In this document: one piece after another, positions 18,510-26,847 of the stretch
Numbering within the stretch: position 1 is the stretch's first letter
Layout: the number at the start of each line of letters is the position of its first letter
Assembly: GCA_017524615.1 (NCBI GenBank)
Contig: JAFXVJ010000013.1
Span: forward strand, 49,489 to 113,488
Source: Clostridia bacterium
Lineage (GTDB): Bacteria; Bacillota; Clostridia; Christensenellales; Aristaeellaceae
Direction of reading: 5' to 3'
DNA: 64,000 nucleotides
Made by a program: the position numbers and the translations under genes
Notes under the pieces: generated by a model
Told to the model about the DNA's origin: nothing
The model's database searches: none
The model's input: the letters and a program-made list of their open reading frames with translations, nothing else

Positions 18510-18523
18510 CAAACGATCGTTTG
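18510..18523. repeat. 14-base perfect palindrome
   Basis: CAAACGATCGTTTG is fully self-complementary. It lies downstream of the MATE gene, between its stop codon and the hairpin at 18419-18468. Too far from any promoter to be an obvious operator. Confidence 0.3.
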
Positions 18524-18573
18524 AGTCAACCATGGATGGGAAAGCTTCTACTTCTTGCGGGCCGGAAAACGCA

Positions 18574-20019
18574 TCACACCTTTTTGTCCTTCCACTTGCC
18601 GCCGGCGAACCGCGGATAGAAGAAGGCTACGCGCACGATGATTTCGGCCAGGCCGAAAATCCATGTGCCCATCAGTTCAAAATGCAGCACCCTCACGGCA
18701 ATGACGGCCATCAAAGGACGCAGCACACTGACGCAGATGGTAGCGATGAGCGCCACATACAGGTTGTCCCCCGCTCCGCGCAGCGAACCGGACAGCACCA
18801 CGCTGCTGGTCTGGAATGGCTGAATGGCCGCCAGCACCAGCATCGTGTTCGCCGCGTGCCAGATCACCTGATCGGCGTTTTCCGTGTTTTGTCCGATGAA
18901 CAGGGCGGACAGCTGCCACCGCAGCGTCAGGATCAGCACCCCCAGCACGATGGAGATCATCACGGCATAGCGCTGACAGATTTTTCCGTAGAGCATGCTC
19001 AGGTCCGCCCGTTTCCGGCCCAGATTCTGCCCCACCAGCGCCGTGGCCGCCACTCCCAGGCCGTCGCCGAAGGTGAAGGTAATGTTCAGCAGCTGCATAC
19101 AAATCTGATTGGCCGCGTACATCACCGTGCCCAGGGAAAACAGGATGCGGGCGTAGATGAAAAAGCCGAACCGCACCCCCAGCTGCTCAATGGCCGCGTT
19201 GCCGCCCACCCGGAGGATGGACTGCATGCTGTCCCGGTCAAACTGCCAGCGATCGTGAATCGACAGATGAAGATACCCCTTGTGCTTTCCTCCGGCCAGC
19301 ACGGTAAACAGCGCAAGGCCCAGGCCCACCGTCATGCCGATCACCGACGCGATGGCGGCGCCCCGCACCTCCAGCCGCGGGAAGCCCAGGTTGCCCGCGA
19401 TGAGGCAGTAATTGAAAAAAACGTTGACCAGATTGCTGGCCATGTTCACCCACATGGTGATCTTCGTTTTGCCGATGCCCCGCTGGGCAGCGCAGATGCA
19501 CATCGAAAGGGCGTTGATCGGCAGGGCGTAGGTCATAATGCGGAAATAATCCACCGCGTCGGAAAACACCTTTTCCGTTTCCGCGCGGTCGCCCCCGGCC
19601 AGGCGCATAAGCGGCTCCGCGAAGGCGATGGCGATGCCCGCAAGGAGCACGGATAAGCCCAAGGCAAGCATCAGGGCGTTTCGCAGCGTGGCGTTGGCGG
19701 CATCCTGCCTTTCCTCGCCCTTTCTGCGGGCCACGATGGCCGTGATGCCGACGTTCAGCGCAAAAAACATACACAGCTGCAGCATCCTGGGCTGGGTGGG
19801 CAGTCCCACCGAGGACAGCGCGCCCGCCCCCAATCCGCCCACCATCATGGTATCGACCGAGCCGATCAGGCTCATCAGCACCATTTCGATGATAGACGGC
19901 AAGGCGATGGTCATCGCGTTCCGGTATGCCGTTTTTCCATCCGGCAGATCGCCCAGCCGGTGCTCCTCCGTCACCAGATACTCCGGCGCCAGCAGCCGCC
20001 CTAATAACCGTCCCAGCAA
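18574..20019 (-). CDS. MATE-family multidrug/metabolite efflux transporter
   Basis: A 481-residue inner-membrane protein with about twelve hydrophobic segments in two homologous halves. MATE signatures include SLIGSVDTMMVGGLG near the N-terminus, the internal repeat FGDGLGVAATALVGQNLG in the second half, and SLRGAGDN. Family members export cationic drugs or metabolites using Na+ or H+. An in-frame TGA lies shortly upstream, so the start is TTG 20019, with a weak purine-rich site before it. It has its own promoter at 20061-20089, divergent from the next gene. The substrate cannot be inferred. Confidence 0.9.
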   Translation of the reverse strand: MLGRLLGRLLAPEYLVTEEHRLGDLPDGKTAYRNAMTIALPSIIEMVLMSLIGSVDTMMVGGLGAGALSSVGLPTQPRMLQLCMFFALNVGITAIVARRKGEERQDAANATLRNALMLALGLSVLLAGIAIAFAEPLMRLAGGDRAETEKVFSDAVDYFRIMTYALPINALSMCICAAQRGIGKTKITMWVNMASNLVNVFFNYCLIAGNLGFPRLEVRGAAIASVIGMTVGLGLALFTVLAGGKHKGYLHLSIHDRWQFDRDSMQSILRVGGNAAIEQLGVRFGFFIYARILFSLGTVMYAANQICMQLLNITFTFGDGLGVAATALVGQNLGRKRADLSMLYGKICQRYAVMISIVLGVLILTLRWQLSALFIGQNTENADQVIWHAANTMLVLAAIQPFQTSSVVLSGSLRGAGDNLYVALIATICVSVLRPLMAVIAVRVLHFELMGTWIFGLAEIIVRVAFFYPRFAGGKWKDKKV

Positions 20020-20060
20020 AAAAATACGCCCGCCTTCCCGCGAAATCCTTCACCAAACGC

Positions 20061-20089
20061 ATTGTACCATAATCTCCCGAGTCTGTAAA
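20061..20089 (-). promoter_or_regulatory. Promoter of the MATE gene
   Basis: Minus strand TTTACA (20084-20089), 17-base spacer, TACAAT (20061-20066) with a TG one base upstream of the hexamer. It is back to back with the promoter at 20114-20142. Confidence 0.7.
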
Positions 20090-20113
20090 TTCTGCGTCAA
20101 GAAAAAATATACA

Positions 20114-20142
20114 TTGGCTTTTTCGCTTTTTTTCGATATAAT
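20114..20142 (+). promoter_or_regulatory. Promoter of the C39-like peptidase gene
   Basis: TTGGCT (20114-20119), 17-base spacer, TATAAT (20137-20142). Transcription would begin about 25 bases before the ATG at 20177, leaving room only for the AAAGGAG ribosome site. Confidence 0.75.
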
Positions 20143-20176
20143 AGAACTGTATTCCTGATAAAAGGAGCGTATAAAC

Positions 20177-20833
20177 ATGAACATCTCCGGAAAATATATT
20201 CCCGTAGAGCATCAAGGCATCCACTACGAGCTGTGCAATCAGCGTTGCCGGGATTGGACGCACCCCTATGAATACCAGGGGGATGGCTCCATGCTGTGCA
20301 ACGCCGGCTGCGGCATATTTGCCGTGGCGAACGCCGCCTGGTATCTGGGCGGAGAACAGGTGATCCCGGAAGAACTGGCCGATTTTTCCTGCGCCTGCGG
20401 CGGACGGGGCGACGACGGCACCGATCGGCCCGCCCTGCTTTCCGCCATGCAGCTTCACGGCTTGGCCAGAAAGCACGGCTTTGAATACCGGTTCGACGGC
20501 CTGCGCAACGATCTGGACACGCTGCACGATCATCTCCTGCAGGGCGGCGCGGCGCTGTGCAACCTGCGGGTCGGTCACATCGTCGCCCTGGTGGGCGGTC
20601 GGATCAGCAGCGGCGAAAAGCAAGTGCTGGCTGCCGATCCTTACAGCGAAAGCGCCGATGAGCGGGTGCGCAATGCCGTCCGGGAATGTGTGGAGGGAAG
20701 CCGGGTTGTATCCCCCGTCAAAAATGACGCCGGCCTGGTTTGCGGGTACCAGATCACCTATGCCATGTTCTGGGCCGCCCTGTCCACCGTACGCGATTTC
20801 AACCTGCTGTACCGGATTTTCCCCCTGCGTTGA
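20177..20833 (+). CDS. C39-like cysteine peptidase-fold protein
   Basis: A 218-residue cytosolic protein (no signal peptide or membrane segment) that looks like a papain-fold peptidase of the C39-like group. The pattern LCNAGCGIFAVANAAWYLG (residues about 40-58) carries the candidate nucleophile Cys, and VGHIVALVGG (about 131-140) the candidate His, followed by ADPYSE with an acidic residue. Other C39-like proteins process leader peptides or cleave cell-wall-linked substrates, but nothing here names a substrate. AAAGGAG precedes the ATG. The SpoIID-like gene follows after 67 bases on the same strand without a terminator, so they are probably co-transcribed. Confidence 0.65.
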   Translation: MNISGKYIPVEHQGIHYELCNQRCRDWTHPYEYQGDGSMLCNAGCGIFAVANAAWYLGGEQVIPEELADFSCACGGRGDDGTDRPALLSAMQLHGLARKHGFEYRFDGLRNDLDTLHDHLLQGGAALCNLRVGHIVALVGGRISSGEKQVLAADPYSESADERVRNAVRECVEGSRVVSPVKNDAGLVCGYQITYAMFWAALSTVRDFNLLYRIFPLR

Positions 20834-20900
20834 TGTTTTCATCCGTTCTGAACGGGATCAAGCGGTTCTACCCTGCAACACCTTGAAAGGAGGCGCAGCC

Positions 20901-22601
20901 TTGAAAAACATTTCCCGCGGCGTCCGCCTGTGTGCTCTGTGTCTGGCGCTGATGCTGATTCCCCTGGCGTTGCATGCCAGGGCTGAAAAAACCGCCGGCA
21001 TCGTCCGGGTGCTTTTGACCCGGCTCAACCTGACCAATCAGGCGGAAATCTCGCTGGACGGCAGCTATACCCTCAATGATCTGTCTTTCCAGCGGGGCAG
21101 CCACTTGACTGTTACCTGCTCCGGAGATTCCCTCTATGTCTATTATGAAGGCATGGCCCTGAACGCCGGAAAAACGCTGACCCTCAAGCGCCATGCAACG
21201 GAGGAAGGCAAGGAAAACGGCGTGCGCTTCAGCGGCAGATATGAGCTGCATCCCGGTGATCTGGTCCTTTCCGCCCAGAATGGCCAATTGCGGGCGGTCC
21301 TGCACGCGCCGGTGGAAGAATACCTGCTGGGCGTGGTGCCCTATGAAATGAGTGATTCTTTCCCCGTGGAGGCGCTGAAATCCCAGGCCATCGCCGCCCG
21401 CACCTATGCCCTGCGCAAAGTCGGGGCCCAGAATGACTATGACGTAGTGGACAACACCAACGACCAGGCATATTACGGCGTTCGCGCTTCCCACACGAAC
21501 GCGGCCGAGGCCGTCCGCGCCACAGAAGGCATGTGCGGCTATTACAAGGATTCCCTGGCCGAATGCTATTATTCCGCCAGCAACGGCGGACAGACGGAAT
21601 TGGTGTCCCACGTGTGGGGAAACGCGGATTGCGATTATCTGGTCATGGTGGATGACCCGTACGACCTGGAAAACCCGGAAAGCACGGTCAAGCGTTATTC
21701 CTTCGCCAAATCCATGGAGAATGGCGAAGGCCTGGGTAAACTGAAGGATCAGGTCATGAGCGCCCTGTCGGAAATCATGGAAAGCCGCGGCTATGACGGC
21801 GACCAGGAGCACATTCGTGTGACCGGGATCCAGAATGCTGAGGTGGCGCTGCCCCTGTATCCCGACTCCCCCTCCAAGGTGATGACGATGCTGCGCCTTT
21901 CCCTGCAGGTGCAGGGACGCCGTCTGATGGACGATGACGGGGAGGAGGACGTGTCCATGTTCGACACCTCCCCCACGTCCCCGCCCCGGCCCCGGGGCGA
22001 GCAGTGGTCCGCCATGACAGCGCTGCCGCAGCCTGTGGTGGTCACGCTGGATCTGTTTCCGCAAGTGGAAAAACTGCTGGATTTGTCCATCAATGCGGGC
22101 CGAAACGAAATCATGTCGATCCGCGAAACGGACGACGCTTTCATTCTGGAATCACGCCGTTTCGGCCACGGCGTGGGCATGAGCCAGCGAGGCGCCCAGC
22201 AAATGGCCAAAAAATACGATTGGACATGCGAACAGATCCTGCGCTTCTACTATCCGGGCATGACGGTGAAGAAAGTCGAGTATACCTACATTCTGCCCAC
22301 TCCCCTTTCCCAGCAATTCCTGACCACGCCCGGCCCGGCGGCCACGCCAACGCCCCGGCCCACCCCGATGCCGATCAGCGCAACGCCAGGGCCCAACGAA
22401 TACAAGGTCAGGGTGACCAACATCGGCGTCAATTCCTATCTGAACCTGCGGGAGGCCCCCAACACCCAGGCCGGCGTGCTGCGCCAGCTGTTCTTCGGGC
22501 AGGAGTTGATCGTGACGCAGGAATTGGAAGACTGGCTGCACGTAAAAACGGATGACATTGAGGGCTATGTGATGACCGAGTTCGTGACGAAAATCGAGTA
22601 A
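20901..22601 (+). CDS. SpoIID/LytB-domain exported protein with C-terminal SH3 domain
   Basis: Starts with TTG at 20901, seven bases after AAAGGAGG; the longer frame from 20481 overlaps the previous gene and is rejected. The 566 residues begin with a signal peptide (hydrophobic 10-24, ending HARA before EK). The SpoIID domain runs from about 140 (EYLLGVVPYEM, then AIAARTYAL) to about 450, with YYSASNGGQTE and the signature GHGVGMSQRGA near 423. A Pro/Thr linker at about 466-498 leads to an SH3b domain (VNSYLNLREAPN ... GYV). SpoIID proteins cleave denuded peptidoglycan glycan strands. The SH3 fusion and lack of sporulation neighbours point to a vegetative wall role rather than the engulfment protein itself. 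Confidence 0.85.
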   Translation: MKNISRGVRLCALCLALMLIPLALHARAEKTAGIVRVLLTRLNLTNQAEISLDGSYTLNDLSFQRGSHLTVTCSGDSLYVYYEGMALNAGKTLTLKRHATEEGKENGVRFSGRYELHPGDLVLSAQNGQLRAVLHAPVEEYLLGVVPYEMSDSFPVEALKSQAIAARTYALRKVGAQNDYDVVDNTNDQAYYGVRASHTNAAEAVRATEGMCGYYKDSLAECYYSASNGGQTELVSHVWGNADCDYLVMVDDPYDLENPESTVKRYSFAKSMENGEGLGKLKDQVMSALSEIMESRGYDGDQEHIRVTGIQNAEVALPLYPDSPSKVMTMLRLSLQVQGRRLMDDDGEEDVSMFDTSPTSPPRPRGEQWSAMTALPQPVVVTLDLFPQVEKLLDLSINAGRNEIMSIRETDDAFILESRRFGHGVGMSQRGAQQMAKKYDWTCEQILRFYYPGMTVKKVEYTYILPTPLSQQFLTTPGPAATPTPRPTPMPISATPGPNEYKVRVTNIGVNSYLNLREAPNTQAGVLRQLFFGQELIVTQELEDWLHVKTDDIEGYVMTEFVTKIE

Positions 22602-22796
22602 GAGGACGGAGCCTGAGCGTTTCCTGCGCTTATCTTCCTAAGAAATTTCATTCCCTGAACTGTCCCGGCTTTTTCCCCGCTTAATTATATGGATGCCCCT
22701 GTCGCTGACATCGCGGTCAAGTATTCCTGAGTGGCAAAAAAAGGTTTTTCACAGATTGTCATGGAAATGTATGTCAGAGAATCAAAAAACCTTTGG
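22602..22796. other. Non-coding stretch with a long-range inverted repeat
   Basis: No credible gene. Arms AAAGGTTTTT (22740-22749) and AAAAACCTTT (22785-22794) can pair across 35 bases and abut the repeat element that starts at 22797. Nothing else is recognisable. Confidence 0.4.
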
Positions 22797-22921
22797 TGTC
22801 ATCCCGAGCGAAGCACAGCTGGGAGACAAAGCGCAGCCGAGGGATCTGTGCGTTGATCGAAAAACTGCAAATAGGTCTTTCGGCTCTCCTTCGCTCTCGC
22901 CCCACTCCTCTCGGAATGACA
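22797..22921. repeat. 125-base inverted-repeat element
   Basis: TGTCATCCCGAG at 22797-22808 is matched by CTCGGAATGACA at 22910-22921, a terminal inverted repeat with one wobble; inner CGAGCGAAG and CTTCGCTCTCG continue the pairing. The ends resemble the GTCATCCCGAGCGAAG / GGAATGACA intergenic repeats known from many bacteria. It lies between two convergent genes and encodes nothing plausible. Confidence 0.6.
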
Positions 22922-22961
22922 ATCAAGGCCGTTTCTTTCTCGCTCATACTCCGTGAAGAAT

Positions 22962-23026
22962 ATAAAAGATGGCCCTTCCCAAATAACGAGCAGGCTCGTT
23001 TTCCGGGAAAGGCCATCCGTTTTTTT
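22962..23026. terminator. Large bidirectional terminator
   Basis: ATGGCCCTTCCC (22969-22980) pairs with GGGAAAGGCCAT (23005-23016); inner ACGAG/CTCGT forms a second stem. Seven T follow on the plus strand (23020-23026) and TCTTTTA on the minus strand. It serves the convergent SpoIID-like and sigma-partner genes. Confidence 0.85.
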
Positions 23027-23118
23027 GCGCTTCTCACGCAGCCCGGCCGTCATCGCCGGCCTTGCCGGAAACGGCTTACACGCGCTTCAAAAAGCATGCC
23101 CTGAGCAACCATATTTCT

Positions 23119-24510
23119 CTATCCGTTGCTTTCGCTCTCCCCGCAGCTGACCACTTCCCCGCTGCAGGCGTCCACGATCGCGTAATATATCGGATCAACG
23201 CCCGTGAATCCATCGGGATCCGTCAGCAGCGCGTCAAAGTACACAATGTATCGGTCCTCCTCTTCCAGCGCGCCGGTGCTGTATACCGCGGGGTAGAGCC
23301 CCTCCGGTGAGCATCCCTCTTCTTCCAGCGCCGCCCGCGCCTTCTCAACGGCTTCCTCCTCGCTGATCCAATCCGGTCCGGGGTATTTCCACGATCCCAC
23401 GTCATAACGCAGCTTGTCCTTCAGCGACCAAAAATCCTGGAGAGAAACGCAGCAGGGGCAGGGCGTGAGCAAGCCGAACTGTGCATCCCATACCGGCAAT
23501 TCCTTCAGCGGCAGTTTATCTGCGTTCACCATCGGGCAATCCGCCAGAAAATGATAGTGTTTCCCACCCTCCGGATTCCAAAAAACCGTGTTCTGGTCCT
23601 GCAGGCGCATCTGTCCACGCATCGTGAATACGTCCACCGCGGTTTCTTTCTGCCGCTCCTGCCTGAGCCGGGCCTGGGCAGGGGTCAGAACGCCCAGGTT
23701 CTCCCAATCCTCGGTCACCTCCCCATCCCGGGTCAAAAGCACGCTGTACGGGCTGCCGTGGATTTGCCCATCCTCCCCTTGGGTATAGAATTCCACCATC
23801 CATCGGGGTGTATCGCACACATCGGTGATGAAGAAAGACACATTCGGAGCATAGCTTTCGATTTCTTCGTCCGTCATCCCATACGCTGATCGTACCGCCT
23901 CACGGGCGATGCGGACCACCTCGTCCCTTGTCAGATCGGTTTCCTCCGGCAGCAGGTCGATCCAGCTGTTATCCAGATACAGCCCCTTCTCACGCTCGGT
24001 TTTGAAGAACCAATAGCGCTGTTCCAGCGTCCAGGTCTGCGGTTCGCCCCATTCGGCCACAGCGATGGTATAGTAGTAGATGAAATGCTCTTCGCCGTAC
24101 TGTTCTGTCAGAATCCTGTCGGCCAGTTCCTGCTTTTCATCTTCCGTCAAATCATCGCCTTTCAGCGCCGCCATATCTCCCTCGCTCACCGCCAGGCCAT
24201 CCTCCGCCATGGCTTCGATCAGCCTGATTTTTGCGTTCAGGCTCCATTCCCAGTAGGCGCCGTTTTCCACGGCGATATCCATGGCCGTTTCAATATGCTT
24301 CCAGTTATGGATGGTCAGGGCGATGGCGGTGCCCATGGCCAATAGCAGGATGGCCAGAAAAAGGACCACCCCAAACGGAATTTTCTTGTTCATCGTTCTT
24401 TCCTTCCTTTTTTCTTCGCTCAATTTCTTTACCGTGCACTGCACCTGATACACAAATTCCTTATCCGCCCGGCCAAAGGCGCGGGAAAGATCATCGGGGA
24501 ACTGCTTCAT
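23119..24510 (-). CDS. Single-pass membrane protein partnered with the ECF sigma factor
   Basis: 463 residues, starting at 24510 where ATGA overlaps the sigma-factor stop. Residues 1-45 are cytosolic and charged, 46-66 form one transmembrane helix, and the rest is outside. The extracellular part has two regions resembling PepSY-like or proteolysis-inhibitor folds and, near 320-355, a cysteine/histidine cluster (YHFLADC ... LTPCPCC) in a GGKxYH-x5-C arrangement that could bind metal. Gene order and topology suggest an anti-sigma or sensor role, but no standard anti-sigma domain is recognisable, so this is inference. The 3' end runs into the terminator at 22962-23026. Confidence 0.6.
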   Translation of the reverse strand: MKQFPDDLSRAFGRADKEFVYQVQCTVKKLSEEKRKERTMNKKIPFGVVLFLAILLLAMGTAIALTIHNWKHIETAMDIAVENGAYWEWSLNAKIRLIEAMAEDGLAVSEGDMAALKGDDLTEDEKQELADRILTEQYGEEHFIYYYTIAVAEWGEPQTWTLEQRYWFFKTEREKGLYLDNSWIDLLPEETDLTRDEVVRIAREAVRSAYGMTDEEIESYAPNVSFFITDVCDTPRWMVEFYTQGEDGQIHGSPYSVLLTRDGEVTEDWENLGVLTPAQARLRQERQKETAVDVFTMRGQMRLQDQNTVFWNPEGGKHYHFLADCPMVNADKLPLKELPVWDAQFGLLTPCPCCVSLQDFWSLKDKLRYDVGSWKYPGPDWISEEEAVEKARAALEEEGCSPEGLYPAVYSTGALEEEDRYIVYFDALLTDPDGFTGVDPIYYAIVDACSGEVVSCGESESNG

Positions 24511-24977
24511 TCCTTCTGCGCCTCCTCCCATTGGGATTTCAGGATTTGCCGCGCTTTGTGCACACGGGAATGCACCGTGCCCGGAGGAATGCGCAGCGCC
24601 CGGGCGACCTCCGTTCCGTTCATTCCCTCCATGAATATCATCAAGACCGGCATCCGGTATTTTTCCGGCAAGGCGAGAATCAGGTCGTGCATCACCCCAT
24701 CCGCATCTTCCGGCGGCGGGGGCGGCATCACGTCTTCCGTTGGAATCACGCGCCTGTTCTTCCTTTGGATATTATGGCACTCATTGATCAGAATGCGCAC
24801 CAGCCAGGGCTTCAGCGCCGATTCATCCCTCAGCAGCCTGCGCTTCTCCCATGCCTTTTTCAGCGCTTCCTGCACTGCGTCCTCCCGGTCCGCTTTCTGA
24901 CGCAGCTGGGCATAGCACACCCGGTACATGGTTTCCGTCAGATTGATGAGCGCCTGTTCAAACGCTTCGTCCGTCAT
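24507..24977 (-). CDS. ECF-type RNA polymerase sigma factor
   Basis: 156 residues with both sigma-70 regions of the extracytoplasmic-function group: region 2 (YRVCYAQLRQKADREDAVQEAL ... KPWLVRILINECHN) and region 4 (ALPEKYRMPVLMIFMEG, then the helix-turn-helix EVARALRIPPGTVHSRVHKAR). The linker is short, without region 3. AAGGAG lies eight bases before the ATG. It is coupled to the membrane protein at 23119-24510, the usual arrangement for a signal-controlled sigma factor. The stimulus is unknown. Confidence 0.9.
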   Translation of the reverse strand: MTDEAFEQALINLTETMYRVCYAQLRQKADREDAVQEALKKAWEKRRLLRDESALKPWLVRILINECHNIQRKNRRVIPTEDVMPPPPPEDADGVMHDLILALPEKYRMPVLMIFMEGMNGTEVARALRIPPGTVHSRVHKARQILKSQWEEAQKE

Positions 24978-25019
24978 CTCTCGTTCTCCTTGCCGTGTCA
25001 GTGATCACTCATATACAAA

Positions 25020-25045
25020 GACGGATGAAAAAGGAAATTCCTTCA
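25020..25045 (-). promoter_or_regulatory. Possible ECF-sigma autoregulatory promoter
   Basis: Minus strand TGAAGG (25040-25045), 16 bases, CGTC (25020-25023), resembling the TGAAAC-N16-CGTA layout of ECF promoters. The dyad AAGGAA-A-TTCCTT (25031-25043) overlaps the spacer and -35. Read by eye; no housekeeping promoter of comparable quality is seen in front of the sigma gene. Confidence 0.4.
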
Positions 25046-25102
25046 TTTGGACCGTAAAAAACGCAAAAAAACGGAAAAAAAGATTTCTTTTGCTTCATGG
25101 CA

Positions 25103-25131
25103 TTGACAGCCGTTTCTCAGGGCATTATCAT
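25103..25131 (+). promoter_or_regulatory. Promoter of the GNAT-prmA pair
   Basis: TTGACA (25103-25108), 17-base spacer, TATCAT (25126-25131). The expected start near 25138 rules out the earlier in-frame ATGs at 25097 and 25130 and supports the start at 25163. Confidence 0.8.
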
Positions 25132-25162
25132 GAACAGGAACAGGAAGGAGAGATATGCGGGC

Positions 25163-25693
25163 ATGTATGAAGGAAAACTGGTACGGCTGCGGGCCTTTGA
25201 CAGCAGCGATCTGATGTACTGCTTAAGCTACAGCAACGATTACGAGGTGATGCGCGGCGCATCTGGGGCCATCCTGTACCCGTCCACTGTGGACGACGCC
25301 TCCCGGGCTATGGGCAATAACACCAGCTACTCTTCCGGCGAATACCAGTTTGCCCTGGAAACGAAGGAAGACCGTAAGCTGATCGGCCAATGCGGATTCG
25401 TGAAAATCAACTGGAAAAACCGCACCGGCGAACTGGCCATCCTGATCGGGGAAAAGGCGTACCGCGGCAAGGGCTACGGAGCCGACGCCATCCAGGTGCT
25501 TTGCAAATTCGGATTTGAAGAGCTGAACCTGCATAAAATCAAGGCTGCCGTGTTCGATTTCAACACGGCGGCCCAGCGATGCTATGAAAAATGCGGCTTC
25601 CGTCGGGAAGGCGTGCTGAAAGAAGAAATTTTCCGGGAAGGCGCGTATCACGACGTGGTGCAGATGTGCCTGTTCCGGCATACGGAGGAATAA
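25163..25693 (+). CDS. GNAT-family N-acetyltransferase (RimJ/RimL-like)
   Basis: 176 residues from MYEGKLVRLRAF, a typical start for this subfamily and the first ATG behind the promoter at 25103-25131. The acetyl-CoA loop is YRGKGYGADAI and the C-terminal motif FNTAAQRCYEKCGFRREG is conserved in RimJ/RimL/SpeG relatives, which acetylate protein N-termini or polyamines. prmA follows after six bases, with its ribosome site inside the end of this gene. The substrate is unknown. Confidence 0.88.
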   Translation: MYEGKLVRLRAFDSSDLMYCLSYSNDYEVMRGASGAILYPSTVDDASRAMGNNTSYSSGEYQFALETKEDRKLIGQCGFVKINWKNRTGELAILIGEKAYRGKGYGADAIQVLCKFGFEELNLHKIKAAVFDFNTAAQRCYEKCGFRREGVLKEEIFREGAYHDVVQMCLFRHTEE

Positions 25694-25699
25694 ACAGCC

Positions 25700-26623
25700 A
25701 TGGAATACACAGAAGTCACCGTTTCCACCACCACCCAGGGATCGGAACTGGTATCCGATCTGCTGCTGCGGCTGGGCGCCGCGGGCACTCAGATCCTGGA
25801 CCGGGCCGATCTGCCCGATCCCAGTAAGCCAACCGCCAATTGGGAGCTGATGGATCAGTCTGTCATCGACGCCATGCCGGAGGATGTGCAGGTGAAAGCC
25901 TGGTTTGACGAACGCAGCCTGCAGGCCATCCTGGGCCCCTTGCGCGAGCAGCTGACGCTGATGCAGAATCCTGACATGGGCACCTTGAAAGTGACCCTGC
26001 AAGGCGTGAAGGAAGAGGACTGGAGCGAAAACTGGAAGCAGTATTACAAGCCCTTCCGGATCGGCGAACACATGGTCGTCAAGCCCACCTGGGAGCCCTG
26101 GGATACTCAGCCCGGCGACCTGATCATCGAAATCGATCCCGGCATGGCCTTTGGCACCGGTACCCATGAAACCACCGCCATGTGCGTGGGGCTGATCGAA
26201 AAGTATTATCAGGGCGGCACTTTGCTGGATGTGGGCACCGGCAGCGGCATATTGGCCATCGCAGCGGCGCGGCTGGGTGCGAAGGGGATCGTGGCCGTGG
26301 ATATCGACCCGGATGCCGTGCGGGTGGCACGGGAAAACGTATCGCATAACGGCTTGGAAGAAGCCATCGAGGTCAAAAAGGGCGACTTGCTTCAGGGCCT
26401 GTCCCAGCAATTCGATTTTTCCGTGGCCAACATCCTGGCGCCCGTCATCTGCATGCTGGCCGCGCCCCTGAAAGCGCACCTGACCCCCGGCGGACGCTTC
26501 GTATGCTCCGGCATCATCGCCGAAGCGGAAAAGGATGTGCATGACGCTTTGCTCGCCGCGGGCTATGTCATCGACGAGATCTGCCACAAGGGCGACTGGG
26601 TGGCGTTCGCGTGCCATACATGA
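25700..26623 (+). CDS. prmA: Ribosomal protein L11 methyltransferase
   Basis: Trimethylates ribosomal protein L11 with S-adenosylmethionine. The 307 residues contain the substrate-recognition N-domain, DPGMAFGTGTHETT, the SAM loop VGTGSGILAIAAARLGA near 177-192, and the catalytic NILAP near 243. GGAGGAATAA precedes the ATG. Often next to dnaJ or rsmE in other bacteria; here it is in a two-gene unit with an acetyltransferase. Confidence 0.95.
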   Translation: MEYTEVTVSTTTQGSELVSDLLLRLGAAGTQILDRADLPDPSKPTANWELMDQSVIDAMPEDVQVKAWFDERSLQAILGPLREQLTLMQNPDMGTLKVTLQGVKEEDWSENWKQYYKPFRIGEHMVVKPTWEPWDTQPGDLIIEIDPGMAFGTGTHETTAMCVGLIEKYYQGGTLLDVGTGSGILAIAAARLGAKGIVAVDIDPDAVRVARENVSHNGLEEAIEVKKGDLLQGLSQQFDFSVANILAPVICMLAAPLKAHLTPGGRFVCSGIIAEAEKDVHDALLAAGYVIDEICHKGDWVAFACHT

Positions 26624-26713
26624 TACCGTGCACGATCCGGTTTCCGCAGATGGACAGCTTGCTGTTCTGGCCTGCGCCCTTTGGAGGCGGCCAGACCTGA
26701 TGCAGAATATCCG

Positions 26714-26777
26714 AAAAGCCCGGGAGACAATCCGACGGGGGAATCAGCTTCCCCTCACGGATTTCTTCCGGGCTTTC
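26714..26777. terminator. Branched hairpin between prmA and the his operon
   Basis: AAAGCCCGG (26715-26723) pairs with CCGGGCTTT (26768-26776); inner stems AATCCG/CGGATT and GGGGAA/TTCCCC stack inside. CTTTTC follows on the minus strand. Likely a shared terminator for convergent transcripts, with a weak T run. Confidence 0.55.
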
Positions 26778-26847
26778 CTGAATCAGAATCTTTTCGGGAA
26801 TGAATCGGCGCAGGCCGGGACGCGCGGAGCGTGCGGCGTCTCCCTGA

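Noticed and set aside
17806-19656. 616-codon plus-strand frame opposite yicC and the MATE gene
   Set aside because: Crosses the yicC promoter and the terminator hairpin, with no family motif.
19238-20842. 534-codon minus-strand frame crossing the MATE promoter
   Set aside because: Overlaps the MATE gene in another frame, the divergent promoters and the C39-like gene; the real frame for MATE is clear from its membrane segments.
22693-23150. Several small open frames on both strands
   Set aside because: They fall on the inverted-repeat element and the terminator hairpin and lack ribosome sites.
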